From Streptomyces ruber (GTDB lineage: Bacteria; Actinomycetota; Actinomycetes; Streptomycetales; Streptomycetaceae), in the NCBI RefSeq assembly GCF_014648075.1, contig NZ_BMQK01000018.1, positions 79,377 to 143,376 of the forward strand: a stretch of 64,000 nucleotides of DNA, written 5' to 3'. The notes under the pieces are model-generated. The model searched no databases. It was not told the origin of the DNA and worked only from the letters and a program-made list of their open reading frames with translations. The stretch's first letter is position 1. Each line of letters starts with the position of its first letter. The translations under genes were made by a program, and so were the position numbers. Below, one piece after another: positions 25,750 through 33,552 of the stretch.

Positions 25750-26958
25750 GTGAGCAGAATCGAGCGGGCCGAGGTGCTCGTCGCCTCCCCGGGGCGCACG
25801 TTCGTCACGCTGCGCATCACCACCACGGACGGGGTCACCGGACTCGGTGACGCCACGCTCAACGGCCGCGAGCTGGCGGTCGCGTCCTACCTCCGCGACC
25901 ACGTGGTCCCGCTGCTGATCGGCCGGGACGCCGACCGCGTCGAGGACATGTGGCAGTACCTCTACAAGGGCGCGTACTGGCGGCGCGGACCGGTCACCAT
26001 GACGGCGATCGCCGCCGTCGACACCGCCCTGTGGGACATCAAGGGCAAGACCGCCGGGCTGCCCGTGTACCAGCTCCTCGGCGGCCGCTCCCGCGACGGC
26101 GTCATGGTCTACTCGCACGCCAGCGGCACCGACGTGCCCTCGCTCCTCGACGACGTCGAGCGCTACCTGGACCTCGGCTACAAGGCCGTACGGGCCCAGG
26201 CCGCCGTGCCCGACGTCGGCGGAACCTACGGGGTGCGCAAGGGCAAGGTGTACGAGCCGGCCGCCACCGACCTGCCCGAGGAGCAGCCCTGGGACACCGA
26301 GGCGTACCTCCGCTTCGCGCCCACGTACCTCGGGGCCGTCCGGGAGCGCTTCGGCTTCGGTTTCCACCTCCTGCACGACGTGCACCACCGGCTCACCCCC
26401 ATGGAGGCCGCGCGGTTCGGCAGGAGCGTCGAGGACTGCCGGCTGTTCTGGATGGAGGACCCGACCCCCGCCGAGAACCAGGAGGCGTTCCGGCTCATCC
26501 GGCAGCACACCACGACGCCGATCGCGGTCGGCGAAGTGATGAACTCCATCTGGGACGTCCAGCATCTGATCACCGAGCAGCTGATCGACTACGTCCGCAC
26601 GACCGTCGTCCACGCCGGCGGCATCACCCACCTCCGCCGGATCTTCGACCTCGCCGCCCTGTACCAGGTGCGCACGGGTTCCCACGGCGCCACCGACCTG
26701 TCACCCGTCAGCATGGCCGCCGCCGTGCACCTGGACATCGCCGTGCCGAACTTCGGCATCCAGGAGTACATGGGCCACGCCGAGGAGACCGCCGAGGTGT
26801 TCCGCACGGGCGTCACCTTCGCCGACGGCATGCTCCACCCCTCCGACGAGCCCGGCCTCGGCGTCACCTACGACGACAAGGCCGCCGAGCGCTTCCCGTA
26901 CCAGCGGCGCTACCTCCCGGTCGCACGCCGCCTCGACGGCTCGGTGCACGACTGGTGA
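25750..26958 (+). CDS. manD: D-mannonate dehydratase, enolase superfamily
   Basis: The 402-residue enzyme converts D-mannonate to 2-keto-3-deoxy-D-gluconate. Metal-binding motifs are LLHDVHHRL, FWMEDPTP and IAVGEVMN. Arg in KAVRAQ and Tyr in GGTYGV lie 12 residues apart, the spacing of the catalytic Arg/Tyr pair known in ManD (R147 and Y159). The C-terminal LGVTYDD and WRRGPVTMTAIAAVDTALWDIKGK are typical. GTG 25750 is the first gene of the operon and overlaps the next by GTGA. A gluconate-specific relative cannot be fully excluded. Confidence 0.9.
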   Translation: MSRIERAEVLVASPGRTFVTLRITTTDGVTGLGDATLNGRELAVASYLRDHVVPLLIGRDADRVEDMWQYLYKGAYWRRGPVTMTAIAAVDTALWDIKGKTAGLPVYQLLGGRSRDGVMVYSHASGTDVPSLLDDVERYLDLGYKAVRAQAAVPDVGGTYGVRKGKVYEPAATDLPEEQPWDTEAYLRFAPTYLGAVRERFGFGFHLLHDVHHRLTPMEAARFGRSVEDCRLFWMEDPTPAENQEAFRLIRQHTTTPIAVGEVMNSIWDVQHLITEQLIDYVRTTVVHAGGITHLRRIFDLAALYQVRTGSHGATDLSPVSMAAAVHLDIAVPNFGIQEYMGHAEETAEVFRTGVTFADGMLHPSDEPGLGVTYDDKAAERFPYQRRYLPVARRLDGSVHDW

Positions 26959-28406
26959 GCGCCCACGTCCCGCCGCCGCTCGACCGCGCCGCGCTCGCCG
27001 GGCTCCCGCCCGCGCAGCGGCCCGCCGTCGACCCGGCCGGCCTGCGCACCCGTGTCGTCCACTTCGGCCTCGGCGCCTTCCACCGCGCCCACCAGGCCGT
27101 CTACACCGAGAACGCCGCCGCCCGCTCCGGCGAACCCTGGGGCATCACCGCGGTCGCGCCCCGGTCCGCCGACACCGTACGGACCCTGCGCGACCAGGAC
27201 TGCCTGTACTCGCTCACCGAACGCCGCCCGGACGGCCACCGCACCCGCGTCGTGGGCGCCGTCACCGGCGCGCTGGCCATGGGCCCCGACGCCGGGACGG
27301 TGGACGCCCTGCTCGCCGACCCCGAGGTCACGGTGGTGACCCTGACCGTCACGGAGAAGGGCTACCACCGCTCCCCGGAGACGGGCGGCCTGGACCTCAC
27401 GGCCGCCCCCGTCGCGGCCGACCTCACCGCGGACCCCGAGGGCCCCCTCACCACGGTCGTCGGCCGCCTCGCCGCCGGACTCGCGGCGCGGATGCGCGCG
27501 GGCGCCCCGCCGGTCAGCGTCGTCTGCTGCGACAACATGGCGGACAACGGCGCCTCGCTGCGCCGCGTCGTCCACGACTTCGTCCGCGCCTCCGCCTGGC
27601 CGGACCGCACCGAGGTCCTGGACCGGATGGCCGCGGCGGTCGCCTTCCCCGCGACGGTCGTGGACCGGATCGTGCCCGCCACCGGCGACGCGGACCGGGC
27701 CGCCGCCACCGCCGCGCTCGGGGTGCGCGACGCCCTGCCGGTGACCGCCGAACCGTACCGGCAGTGGGTGCTGGAGGACTCCTTCGCCGCGCCCCGGCCG
27801 CCCTGGGAGCTCGACGGCGCCCTCCTCGTCCCGGACGTCGCGCCGTACCAGCTCACCAAGCTGCGCCTGCTGAACGGCTCCCACTCCGCCCTCGCCGCAC
27901 TCGGCACGGCCGCCGGGCTCGCCACCATCGCCGAGACCATGGCCACCGAGTGGGGCGAGCCCCTCGTCCGGGCGCTGTGCGCGGAGGTCGCCCCCACCCT
28001 CCCCGCGGGCGGCCCCGACCCGGCCGGGTACGCCGACGACCTCGTCGTACGGTTCGCCAACCCCGGGATGCAGCACCGGCTGCGGCAGGTCGGCTCCGAC
28101 GCGTCGCTGAAGATCGCCGAGCGCTGGCTGCCCGTCCTGCGTGAGCTGCGCGCCCGCGGCACCCGCACCCCGGTCCTCGAACTGGCCCTCGCCGCCTGGG
28201 CGCTGGGCACCTGCCGCCCCGACGCGCCGCCGGACCCCGCGGCCGACGCGCTCGCCGCCTGCTGGGAACAGGACACCACCCCGGCCGGCACGGTCCGCGC
28301 GCTGCTGCGCGTCCTCGGCGCGAGCGACCTCGCGGACGACGACGCCCTCACCGCCGCCGTCGCGGAGCGGCTGCCCGCCCTGCGGGCCGGACGCGTCGAA
28401 CTCTGA
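26955..28406 (+). CDS. uxuB: Fructuronate reductase / mannitol dehydrogenase family
   Basis: The 483-residue NAD-dependent long-chain polyol dehydrogenase has the Rossmann start VVHFGLGAFHRAHQAVY, TVTEKGYHR, and the catalytic-domain segment KLRLLNGSHSALAALG. Next to mannonate dehydratase its likely job is the interconversion of fructuronate and mannonate, the step before ManD. GTG 26955 overlaps the manD stop. Mannitol or tagaturonate dehydrogenase activity is possible on sequence alone; context favours UxuB. Confidence 0.87.
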   Translation: MSAHVPPPLDRAALAGLPPAQRPAVDPAGLRTRVVHFGLGAFHRAHQAVYTENAAARSGEPWGITAVAPRSADTVRTLRDQDCLYSLTERRPDGHRTRVVGAVTGALAMGPDAGTVDALLADPEVTVVTLTVTEKGYHRSPETGGLDLTAAPVAADLTADPEGPLTTVVGRLAAGLAARMRAGAPPVSVVCCDNMADNGASLRRVVHDFVRASAWPDRTEVLDRMAAAVAFPATVVDRIVPATGDADRAAATAALGVRDALPVTAEPYRQWVLEDSFAAPRPPWELDGALLVPDVAPYQLTKLRLLNGSHSALAALGTAAGLATIAETMATEWGEPLVRALCAEVAPTLPAGGPDPAGYADDLVVRFANPGMQHRLRQVGSDASLKIAERWLPVLRELRARGTRTPVLELALAAWALGTCRPDAPPDPAADALAACWEQDTTPAGTVRALLRVLGASDLADDDALTAAVAERLPALRAGRVEL

Positions 28407-28455
28407 AACCAGCCCCCACGCACCTCACTTCAGCACACGAACAACGGAGTTCACC

Positions 28456-29853
28456 ATGAAGGACAGCGTCGAAGCCGCCCGGCAGGCGCCACCCGCCGAG
28501 CGCACGACGAAAGACCTGGCCCGGGCCGCCGTCTCGGGCTGGCTCGGCACGGCCATGGAGTTCATGGACTTCCAGCTCTACTCGCTGGCCGCCGCCATCG
28601 TCTTCAACAAGCTCTTCTTCCCCGACGTCAGCCCCGCCATCGGCCTGATCGCCGCGATGGGCACGTACGGCGTCGGATACGTCGCCCGGCTCGCCGGAGC
28701 CGTCTACTTCGGGCGGATGGGCGACCGGATCGGCCGCAAGAAGGTCCTGTACATCACCGTCCTGCTGATGGGCGCCTCCACCACCCTCATCGGCGCCCTG
28801 CCCACGTACGCCACCATCGGCATCGCGGCGCCGGTCCTGCTCGTCGTGCTGCGGCTGGCCCAGGGCTTCGGCGCCGGCGCCGAGATCGCCGGCGCGACCG
28901 TGATGCTCGCCGAGTACGCGCCCACCCGCCGACGCGGCCTGGTCTCCTCGCTGGTGTCCCTCGGCACCAACTCCGGCACCCTCGCCGCCTCCGGACTGTG
29001 GGCCGTGCTGCTCGCCGTGCTCAGCGAGGAGCAGCTCCTCTCCTGGGGCTGGCGGCTGCCCTTCCTGCTGAGCTTCGCGCTGATGATCTTCGCGGTCTGG
29101 ATGCGCCGCGGCCTCAAGGAGAGCCCGGTCTTCGAGAACCGCGCCGACGTCGTCGACGGCGTCGCGCTCGCCCGGGACGAGGTCGAGTCCGCCGCCGCCA
29201 CCACCGGCGACGACCACCGGGGCGACGTCCTGGCCGCGGGGATACGGCAGCGCAAGGGCAAGGCGTTCTTCCTCGCGCTGGGCCTGCGGTTCGGGCAGGC
29301 GGGCAACTCCGGGCTGATCCAGACCTTCCTCGTCGGCTACCTCGCCACCAACCTGGCGGTCGACCGCTCCGTCCCGACGGACGCCATCGTGTACGGGTCA
29401 CTGCTGGGCTTCGCGACCGTGCCGGTGATCGGCATCGTCGGCGACCGCTTCGGACGCCGGCCCGTGTACCTGGTGCTGACCCTGCTGACCGCCGTGCTCG
29501 CCTTCCCGGTGATGCTCCTCATCACCTCCGGGTCCACCGCGGGCGTGATGCTCGGCATGGTCCTCGGGCTCAACGTCGGCGTCCTCGGACTGTTCTCGCT
29601 GGAGAGCGTCACCATGGCCGAACTCTTCGGCGCCCGCACCCGGTTCACGCAGCTCGCGCTCGCCAAGGAGCTCGGCGGCATCCTCGCCACCGCGATCGGC
29701 CCGGTCCTCGCGGCCACGCTCACCGCCGTCACCGGGAGCTGGTGGCCCATCGCGGCGATGCTCGTCGTCTACTCGCTCATCACCTTCGTCAGCGCCTACC
29801 TCGCACCCGAGACACGCGGACGCGACCTGGTCCGGCTGGAGGACGCCGTATGA
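28456..29853 (+). CDS. MFS transporter (MHS type), probable uronate importer
   Basis: The 465-residue protein has about 12 membrane helices. The intracellular loop 2-3 motif is GRMGDRIGRKKVL, repeated in the second half as GDRFGRRPVYL, as in metabolite:H+ symporters. A hydrophilic central loop of about 60 residues (near 235-265) separates the halves. Its place between uxuB and a sugar-acid dehydrogenase suggests import of a hexuronate, aldonate or similar acid. GGAG lies 7 bases before ATG 28456. It overlaps the next gene by ATGA. Confidence 0.88.
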   Translation: MKDSVEAARQAPPAERTTKDLARAAVSGWLGTAMEFMDFQLYSLAAAIVFNKLFFPDVSPAIGLIAAMGTYGVGYVARLAGAVYFGRMGDRIGRKKVLYITVLLMGASTTLIGALPTYATIGIAAPVLLVVLRLAQGFGAGAEIAGATVMLAEYAPTRRRGLVSSLVSLGTNSGTLAASGLWAVLLAVLSEEQLLSWGWRLPFLLSFALMIFAVWMRRGLKESPVFENRADVVDGVALARDEVESAAATTGDDHRGDVLAAGIRQRKGKAFFLALGLRFGQAGNSGLIQTFLVGYLATNLAVDRSVPTDAIVYGSLLGFATVPVIGIVGDRFGRRPVYLVLTLLTAVLAFPVMLLITSGSTAGVMLGMVLGLNVGVLGLFSLESVTMAELFGARTRFTQLALAKELGGILATAIGPVLAATLTAVTGSWWPIAAMLVVYSLITFVSAYLAPETRGRDLVRLEDAV

Positions 29854-30908
29854 CCAGCCGTACGAACCCGGGGATGAAAGCGGTCGTCGTGCACGGCCCC
29901 GGCGACCTGCGCATCGACGAACGCGCCCGGCCCGTGCCCGGACCCGGTGAGGTCCTGATGGCCATGGAGTGGGGCGGGATCTGCGGCTCCGACCTCGCGT
30001 ACTGGCGCAACGGCGCCTCCGGCACCGCCTCGCTCGCCCACCCGCTGGTCCTCGGGCACGAGGTCGCCGGCCGGATCGCCGGGCTGGGGGAGGGGGTGAC
30101 GGGGCTCCACGAGGGGCAGCCGGTCACCGTCCACCCCGCGCAGCTCGTCGGCGACGGCGTGCTCCCCGAGCGCATCGCCGGCCGCACCAACCTCTACCCG
30201 CACGTCCGCTACTTCGGCTCGGCGGCCTTCGACCCGCACACCGACGGCGGGTTCAGCGAGTACCGCACGGTCCCCGCCGCGCAGATCCGCCCGCTGCCCG
30301 ACGGCGTCGGCACCGAACAGGGCGCCCTCGCCGAGCCGCTGGCCGTCGCCCTGCACGCCGTCGGCCGCGTCCCCGAGCTGCGCGGACGCACCGTACTCGT
30401 CAACGGCTGCGGCCCGATCGGCTCCCTGGTCGCCGCCGCCGCCCGGCACCGCGGCGCCGGCACGGTCATCGCCTCCGACCTGTCGGCGGCGTCCCTGGCC
30501 GTCGCCCGCGCCATGGGCGCCGACGAGACACGTGACCTGAGGGGCGGCGACGCACTGCCCGAGGACGTCGACATCGTCTTCGAGGCGTCCGGCGCCGCCG
30601 CCGCGCTGGGCGGGGTGCTGCGGGCCACGGCCCGCGGCGGCATCCTCGTCCAGGTCGGCAACCTGCCCGGCACGGCCGTGCCCGCCGTCCTCGGCGACCT
30701 GGTGACCCGGGAGATCACCTGGATCGGCTCCTACCGTTTCGTCGAGGAGATCGACGACGCGCTCCTCGCCCTGCGGGACGGTCTGGACGTGAGCCCGCTG
30801 ATCACGCACCGTTTCCCACTGGAACGGGCCGCGGAGGCCCTCGCGGTCGCCGCGGACCCGGCGAGCGGGAGCAGCAAGGTCATGCTGCGCCTCGCCGCCG
30901 GGACGTGA
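29850..30908 (+). CDS. L-idonate 5-dehydrogenase-like MDR enzyme lacking structural zinc ligands
   Basis: The 352-residue medium-chain dehydrogenase keeps the catalytic-zinc elements GGICGSD, GHEVAG and the downstream ALAEPLAVALHAV, and the Rossmann motif NGCGPIGSLV. The segment TNLYPHVRYFGSAAF is typical of idonate 5-dehydrogenases. The loop that normally carries four Cys for structural zinc reads HPAQLVGDGVLPERIAGRTN here and has no Cys. It probably interconverts a keto sugar acid such as 5-ketogluconate and feeds the operon. The zinc-loop loss may alter stability or oligomeric state. Confidence 0.82.
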   Translation: MTSRTNPGMKAVVVHGPGDLRIDERARPVPGPGEVLMAMEWGGICGSDLAYWRNGASGTASLAHPLVLGHEVAGRIAGLGEGVTGLHEGQPVTVHPAQLVGDGVLPERIAGRTNLYPHVRYFGSAAFDPHTDGGFSEYRTVPAAQIRPLPDGVGTEQGALAEPLAVALHAVGRVPELRGRTVLVNGCGPIGSLVAAAARHRGAGTVIASDLSAASLAVARAMGADETRDLRGGDALPEDVDIVFEASGAAAALGGVLRATARGGILVQVGNLPGTAVPAVLGDLVTREITWIGSYRFVEEIDDALLALRDGLDVSPLITHRFPLERAAEALAVAADPASGSSKVMLRLAAGT

Positions 30909-30978
30909 CACGCGCGAGGGACTCCGCCGCGTCCGCGCCGCGCCCCACCCGCACACAGCCGTACACCAGGAGAGACCC

Positions 30979-32004
30979 GTGACCGTCCCGTCCCCGGCCC
31001 GAGCCGCCGACGACCAGGAACAGGCCCGCACCCACGCGCCCGACGTCGTGTGCGTCGGCGAGACGATGGCCGTCCTCGGCCCGCCCGACGAACGCCCGCT
31101 CGCCGAACAGCCCGCGCTGAGCCTGGCCGTCGGCGGCGCCGAGTCGAACGTCGCCTGCGGACTGGCCGGGCTCGGGCACCGTGCCGCCTGGCTGAGCCGG
31201 CTGGGCGACGACCCGTTCGCCCACCGCATCCTCGCCGAACTCACCGCGCGCGGCGTGGACGTGAGCGGCGTCGAGACCGACCCGGAGCGGCCCACCGGCG
31301 TCTACTTCAAGGACCCGGCCCCCGACCGCACCCGCACCCACTACTACCGGGGCGGTTCGGCCGCGACCGGGATGGGACCGGAGCTGGCGGACCACCCCCT
31401 GCTCCGTCAGGCCCGCGTCGTGCACGTGTCGGGCATCACCGCGGCCCTCTCCGGCAGCTGCGCGGCACTGCTGGAGGCACTGCTCGCCGGACGGCAGGAC
31501 GGCGAGCGGAGACAGCGGCTGGTGTCCTTCGACGTCAACCACCGCCCGGCCCTCTGGCGGGCCGCCGGCACCGAGGCCGCGCCGGCCCTGCTGGCGCTCG
31601 CCCGAGCGGCGGACATCGTGTTCGTCGGACGGGACGAGGCCGAGGCGCTGTGGGGCCCCGCCCGCCCGGACGACATCGCGGAACTCCTCGCCCCCGCCCC
31701 CGTCGTGGTGGTCAAGGACGCCGAGCACGGGGCCACCTCGTACGCGGGCGGTCGGCGGACGTTCGTGCCCTCACCGCCGACCGAGGTGGTCGAGGCGGTG
31801 GGCGCCGGCGACGCGTTCGCGGCCGGGTACCTGGCCGGAGTGCTGGAGGACCGCGACGAACGCTCCCGGCTGCGCCTCGGCCACCTCGCCGCCGGTGCCG
31901 CGCTGCGCACCAGGGACGATGTCCCCGTGATGCCGCCGCGCACGGAGACCGACCCCGTCCTGTCCCTGGACGACGACGCGTGGGCCACCACGACCGCCCG
32001 CTGA
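30979..32004 (+). CDS. kdgK: 2-Keto-3-deoxygluconate kinase, PfkB family
   Basis: The 341-residue PfkB-family sugar kinase has the N-terminal substrate motif VGGAESNVACGLAGLGHRAA and the C-terminal signature VEAVGAGDAFAAGYLAG with its catalytic Asp. Its position after mannonate dehydratase and before KDPG aldolase makes phosphorylation of KDG to KDPG the obvious role. The N-terminus has about 20 extra polar residues before DVVCVGETMAVLG. An AGGAGAG site lies close upstream of GTG 30979. Confidence 0.9.
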   Translation: MTVPSPARAADDQEQARTHAPDVVCVGETMAVLGPPDERPLAEQPALSLAVGGAESNVACGLAGLGHRAAWLSRLGDDPFAHRILAELTARGVDVSGVETDPERPTGVYFKDPAPDRTRTHYYRGGSAATGMGPELADHPLLRQARVVHVSGITAALSGSCAALLEALLAGRQDGERRQRLVSFDVNHRPALWRAAGTEAAPALLALARAADIVFVGRDEAEALWGPARPDDIAELLAPAPVVVVKDAEHGATSYAGGRRTFVPSPPTEVVEAVGAGDAFAAGYLAGVLEDRDERSRLRLGHLAAGAALRTRDDVPVMPPRTETDPVLSLDDDAWATTTAR

Positions 32005-32033
32005 CCGCAGCCCCTGAAGGAGAATCCCCAGCC

Positions 32034-32690
32034 ATGACGGCCGACTTCCTGCCCCAGCTGACGAGCGACCAGGTCATCGCGGTGGTCCGCGCCCCGGAGA
32101 TCCCCGACCCGGTGGCCCTGTGCGCGGCCCTGCGGGCCGGCGGCATACGGTGGATCGAGTTCACCCGCACCACCCCCGGGCTCGCCGCGCACCTGCGCAA
32201 GGCGGTGGCCGACGACGGGCACGGCATCGGCGCGGGCACCGTGATGACCGGCGAGCAGGCCGAGGAGCTGATCGAGGCGGGCGCACAGTACCTCGTCACC
32301 CCCGGCTGCCGTCCGGAGGTGGCGCGGGTGGCGTCGGCGGCCGGGGTACCGGTCGTCCTGGGCGCCCTGACCCCCACGGAGGTCGGGACGGCGCTCGACC
32401 TCGGTGCCGACGCCGTGAAGATCTTCCCCGCGGGTGCCTTCGGCCCCGGTTACCTCAAGGACCTGGCCGGCCCGTTCCCGGACCTGCCGATCGTCGCCTC
32501 CGGCGGCGTCACCGCGGACAACGCGGCCGCGTTCCTCGCCGCCGGCGCCCGTGCGGTGTGCGCCGGTTCGAAGGTCGTACCGCCCCAGGTGGTGGCCGCC
32601 GGTGACTGGGAGGAGATCACCCGCCGCGCCCGGGCGTTCACCGACGCGGTCCGCGCCGGCGCGGAGAAGACCGAGAAGACGGGGGGCTGA
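32034..32690 (+). CDS. kdgA: KDPG aldolase
   Basis: The 218-residue class I aldolase splits 2-keto-3-deoxy-6-phosphogluconate to pyruvate and glyceraldehyde 3-phosphate. The Schiff-base Lys is K129 in DAVKIFPAG; the base Glu is in WIEFTRTTP; YLVTPGCRPEV and VASGGVTADNAAAFLAAG are typical. It completes the operon, taking imported uronates to central metabolism. The last codons and the TGA lie in an 11-bp tandem repeat, so the C-terminal tail (EKTGG) could vary between strains. Confidence 0.92.
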   Translation: MTADFLPQLTSDQVIAVVRAPEIPDPVALCAALRAGGIRWIEFTRTTPGLAAHLRKAVADDGHGIGAGTVMTGEQAEELIEAGAQYLVTPGCRPEVARVASAAGVPVVLGALTPTEVGTALDLGADAVKIFPAGAFGPGYLKDLAGPFPDLPIVASGGVTADNAAAFLAAGARAVCAGSKVVPPQVVAAGDWEEITRRARAFTDAVRAGAEKTEKTGG

Positions 32691-32730
32691 CGGGGGGCTG
32701 ACGGAGGGCTGACGGGGGGCTGACGGAGGT
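32678..32730. repeat. 11-bp tandem repeat across the kdgA stop codon
   Basis: The unit GACGGGGGGCT is present about 4.8 times: 32678-32688, 32689-32699, 32700-32710 (one G to A change), 32711-32721, then a partial copy to 32730. The first copies encode the end of kdgA and its TGA. Each junction makes CTGACGG; the last (TGACGG, 32721-32726) sits 17 bases before a -10-like CAGAGT for the next gene. Confidence 0.85.
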
Positions 32731-32743
32731 CCCGGCCGTCGGG

Positions 32744-32749
32744 CAGAGT
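32744..32749 (+). promoter_or_regulatory. -10 element of a leaderless phosphotransferase transcript
   Basis: CAGAGT lies 6 bases before ATG 32756 and 17 bases after TGACGG (32721-32726). No ribosome-binding site lies between, so a leaderless transcript is likely. Confidence 0.4.
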
Positions 32750-32755
32750 GGCGGG

Positions 32756-33493
32756 ATGCCCGAGGTGCCCCTGCCCGGAGGTTTCGTCAACGCCGTCGTC
32801 CGCGTAGGGGACACGGTGCGGCGCCCCGCCTCCGCGAACACCGAGTACGTCGGTGAGCTGCTGAGGCTCTTCGAGGCCCGCGGCTGGCGCGGCGCTCCGC
32901 GGTTCCTCGGCGTGGACGAGCGGGGCCGCGAGGTCCTCACCTACCTTGAGGGTCACGTCGCCTGGGAGCCGCGGCAGCCCGCCGCCGTGTCGTCGGACGA
33001 GAGCCTGGCGGCGGCCGCCCGGCTCGTGCGGGAGTTCCACGACCTGACGGCCGGCACCCCGGCGGCCGGGGACCAGGAGGTCGTGTGTCACAACGACCTG
33101 TCACCCAAGAACACGGTCTACCGGCCGGCCGGCGGCGAGCTCCGGCCGGTGGCCTTCATCGACTGGGACGTCGCGGCGCCCGGCGCGCGGATCCACGACG
33201 TCGCCCACGTCTGCTGGCAGTACCTCGGCCTCGGCCCCGCGGTGACCGACGCGAGCGAGGCGGCCCGGCGCGTACGGCTGGTCGCCGACAGCTACGCACT
33301 GGCGGACCGGCGGCCTCTCGTACCGGCGATCCTGTGGTGGCAGGACCGCTGTTGGCGGGGCATCCGGGCCGGGGCGGAGGCGGGCGACCCCGCGATGGTC
33401 CGGCTGCGCGACGCGGGGGTGGTCGGGGAGGTGCGGAGGGCCTACGAGTGGGTGCGCGGACAACGGGACGTCCTGGAGCGAGCGTTGGGGTGA
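32756..33493 (+). CDS. Aminoglycoside-phosphotransferase-fold protein
   Basis: The 245-residue protein has the APH/choline kinase-like fold. The catalytic-loop motif is CHNDLSPKN (H112, N113, D114) and the metal-binding motif is FIDWDVAAPG. It is shorter than typical antibiotic kinases and the N-terminal nucleotide-binding lobe is small. Such proteins phosphorylate small molecules; the substrate cannot be told. It follows the uronate operon but probably has its own promoter. Calling it a resistance gene would be unjustified. Confidence 0.85.
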   Translation: MPEVPLPGGFVNAVVRVGDTVRRPASANTEYVGELLRLFEARGWRGAPRFLGVDERGREVLTYLEGHVAWEPRQPAAVSSDESLAAAARLVREFHDLTAGTPAAGDQEVVCHNDLSPKNTVYRPAGGELRPVAFIDWDVAAPGARIHDVAHVCWQYLGLGPAVTDASEAARRVRLVADSYALADRRPLVPAILWWQDRCWRGIRAGAEAGDPAMVRLRDAGVVGEVRRAYEWVRGQRDVLERALG

Positions 33494-33502
33494 GCCGAGA
33501 GG

Positions 33503-33533
33503 GCGGGCCCGGCGCCGGAGCCGCCGGGCCCGC
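33503..33533. terminator. 12-bp stem hairpin between the phosphotransferase and pectate lyase genes
   Basis: GCGGGCCCGGCG (33503-33514) pairs with CGCCGGGCCCGC (33522-33533) across a 7-base loop in the 59-base gap between convergent genes. It is a likely bidirectional terminator. Confidence 0.7.
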
Positions 33534-33552
33534 CGGACGACGGGGTCCTGCG

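Noticed and set aside
32756..33493. Aminoglycoside resistance gene
   Set aside because: The fold is shared by many small-molecule kinases, the protein is short, and nothing nearby indicates antibiotic resistance.
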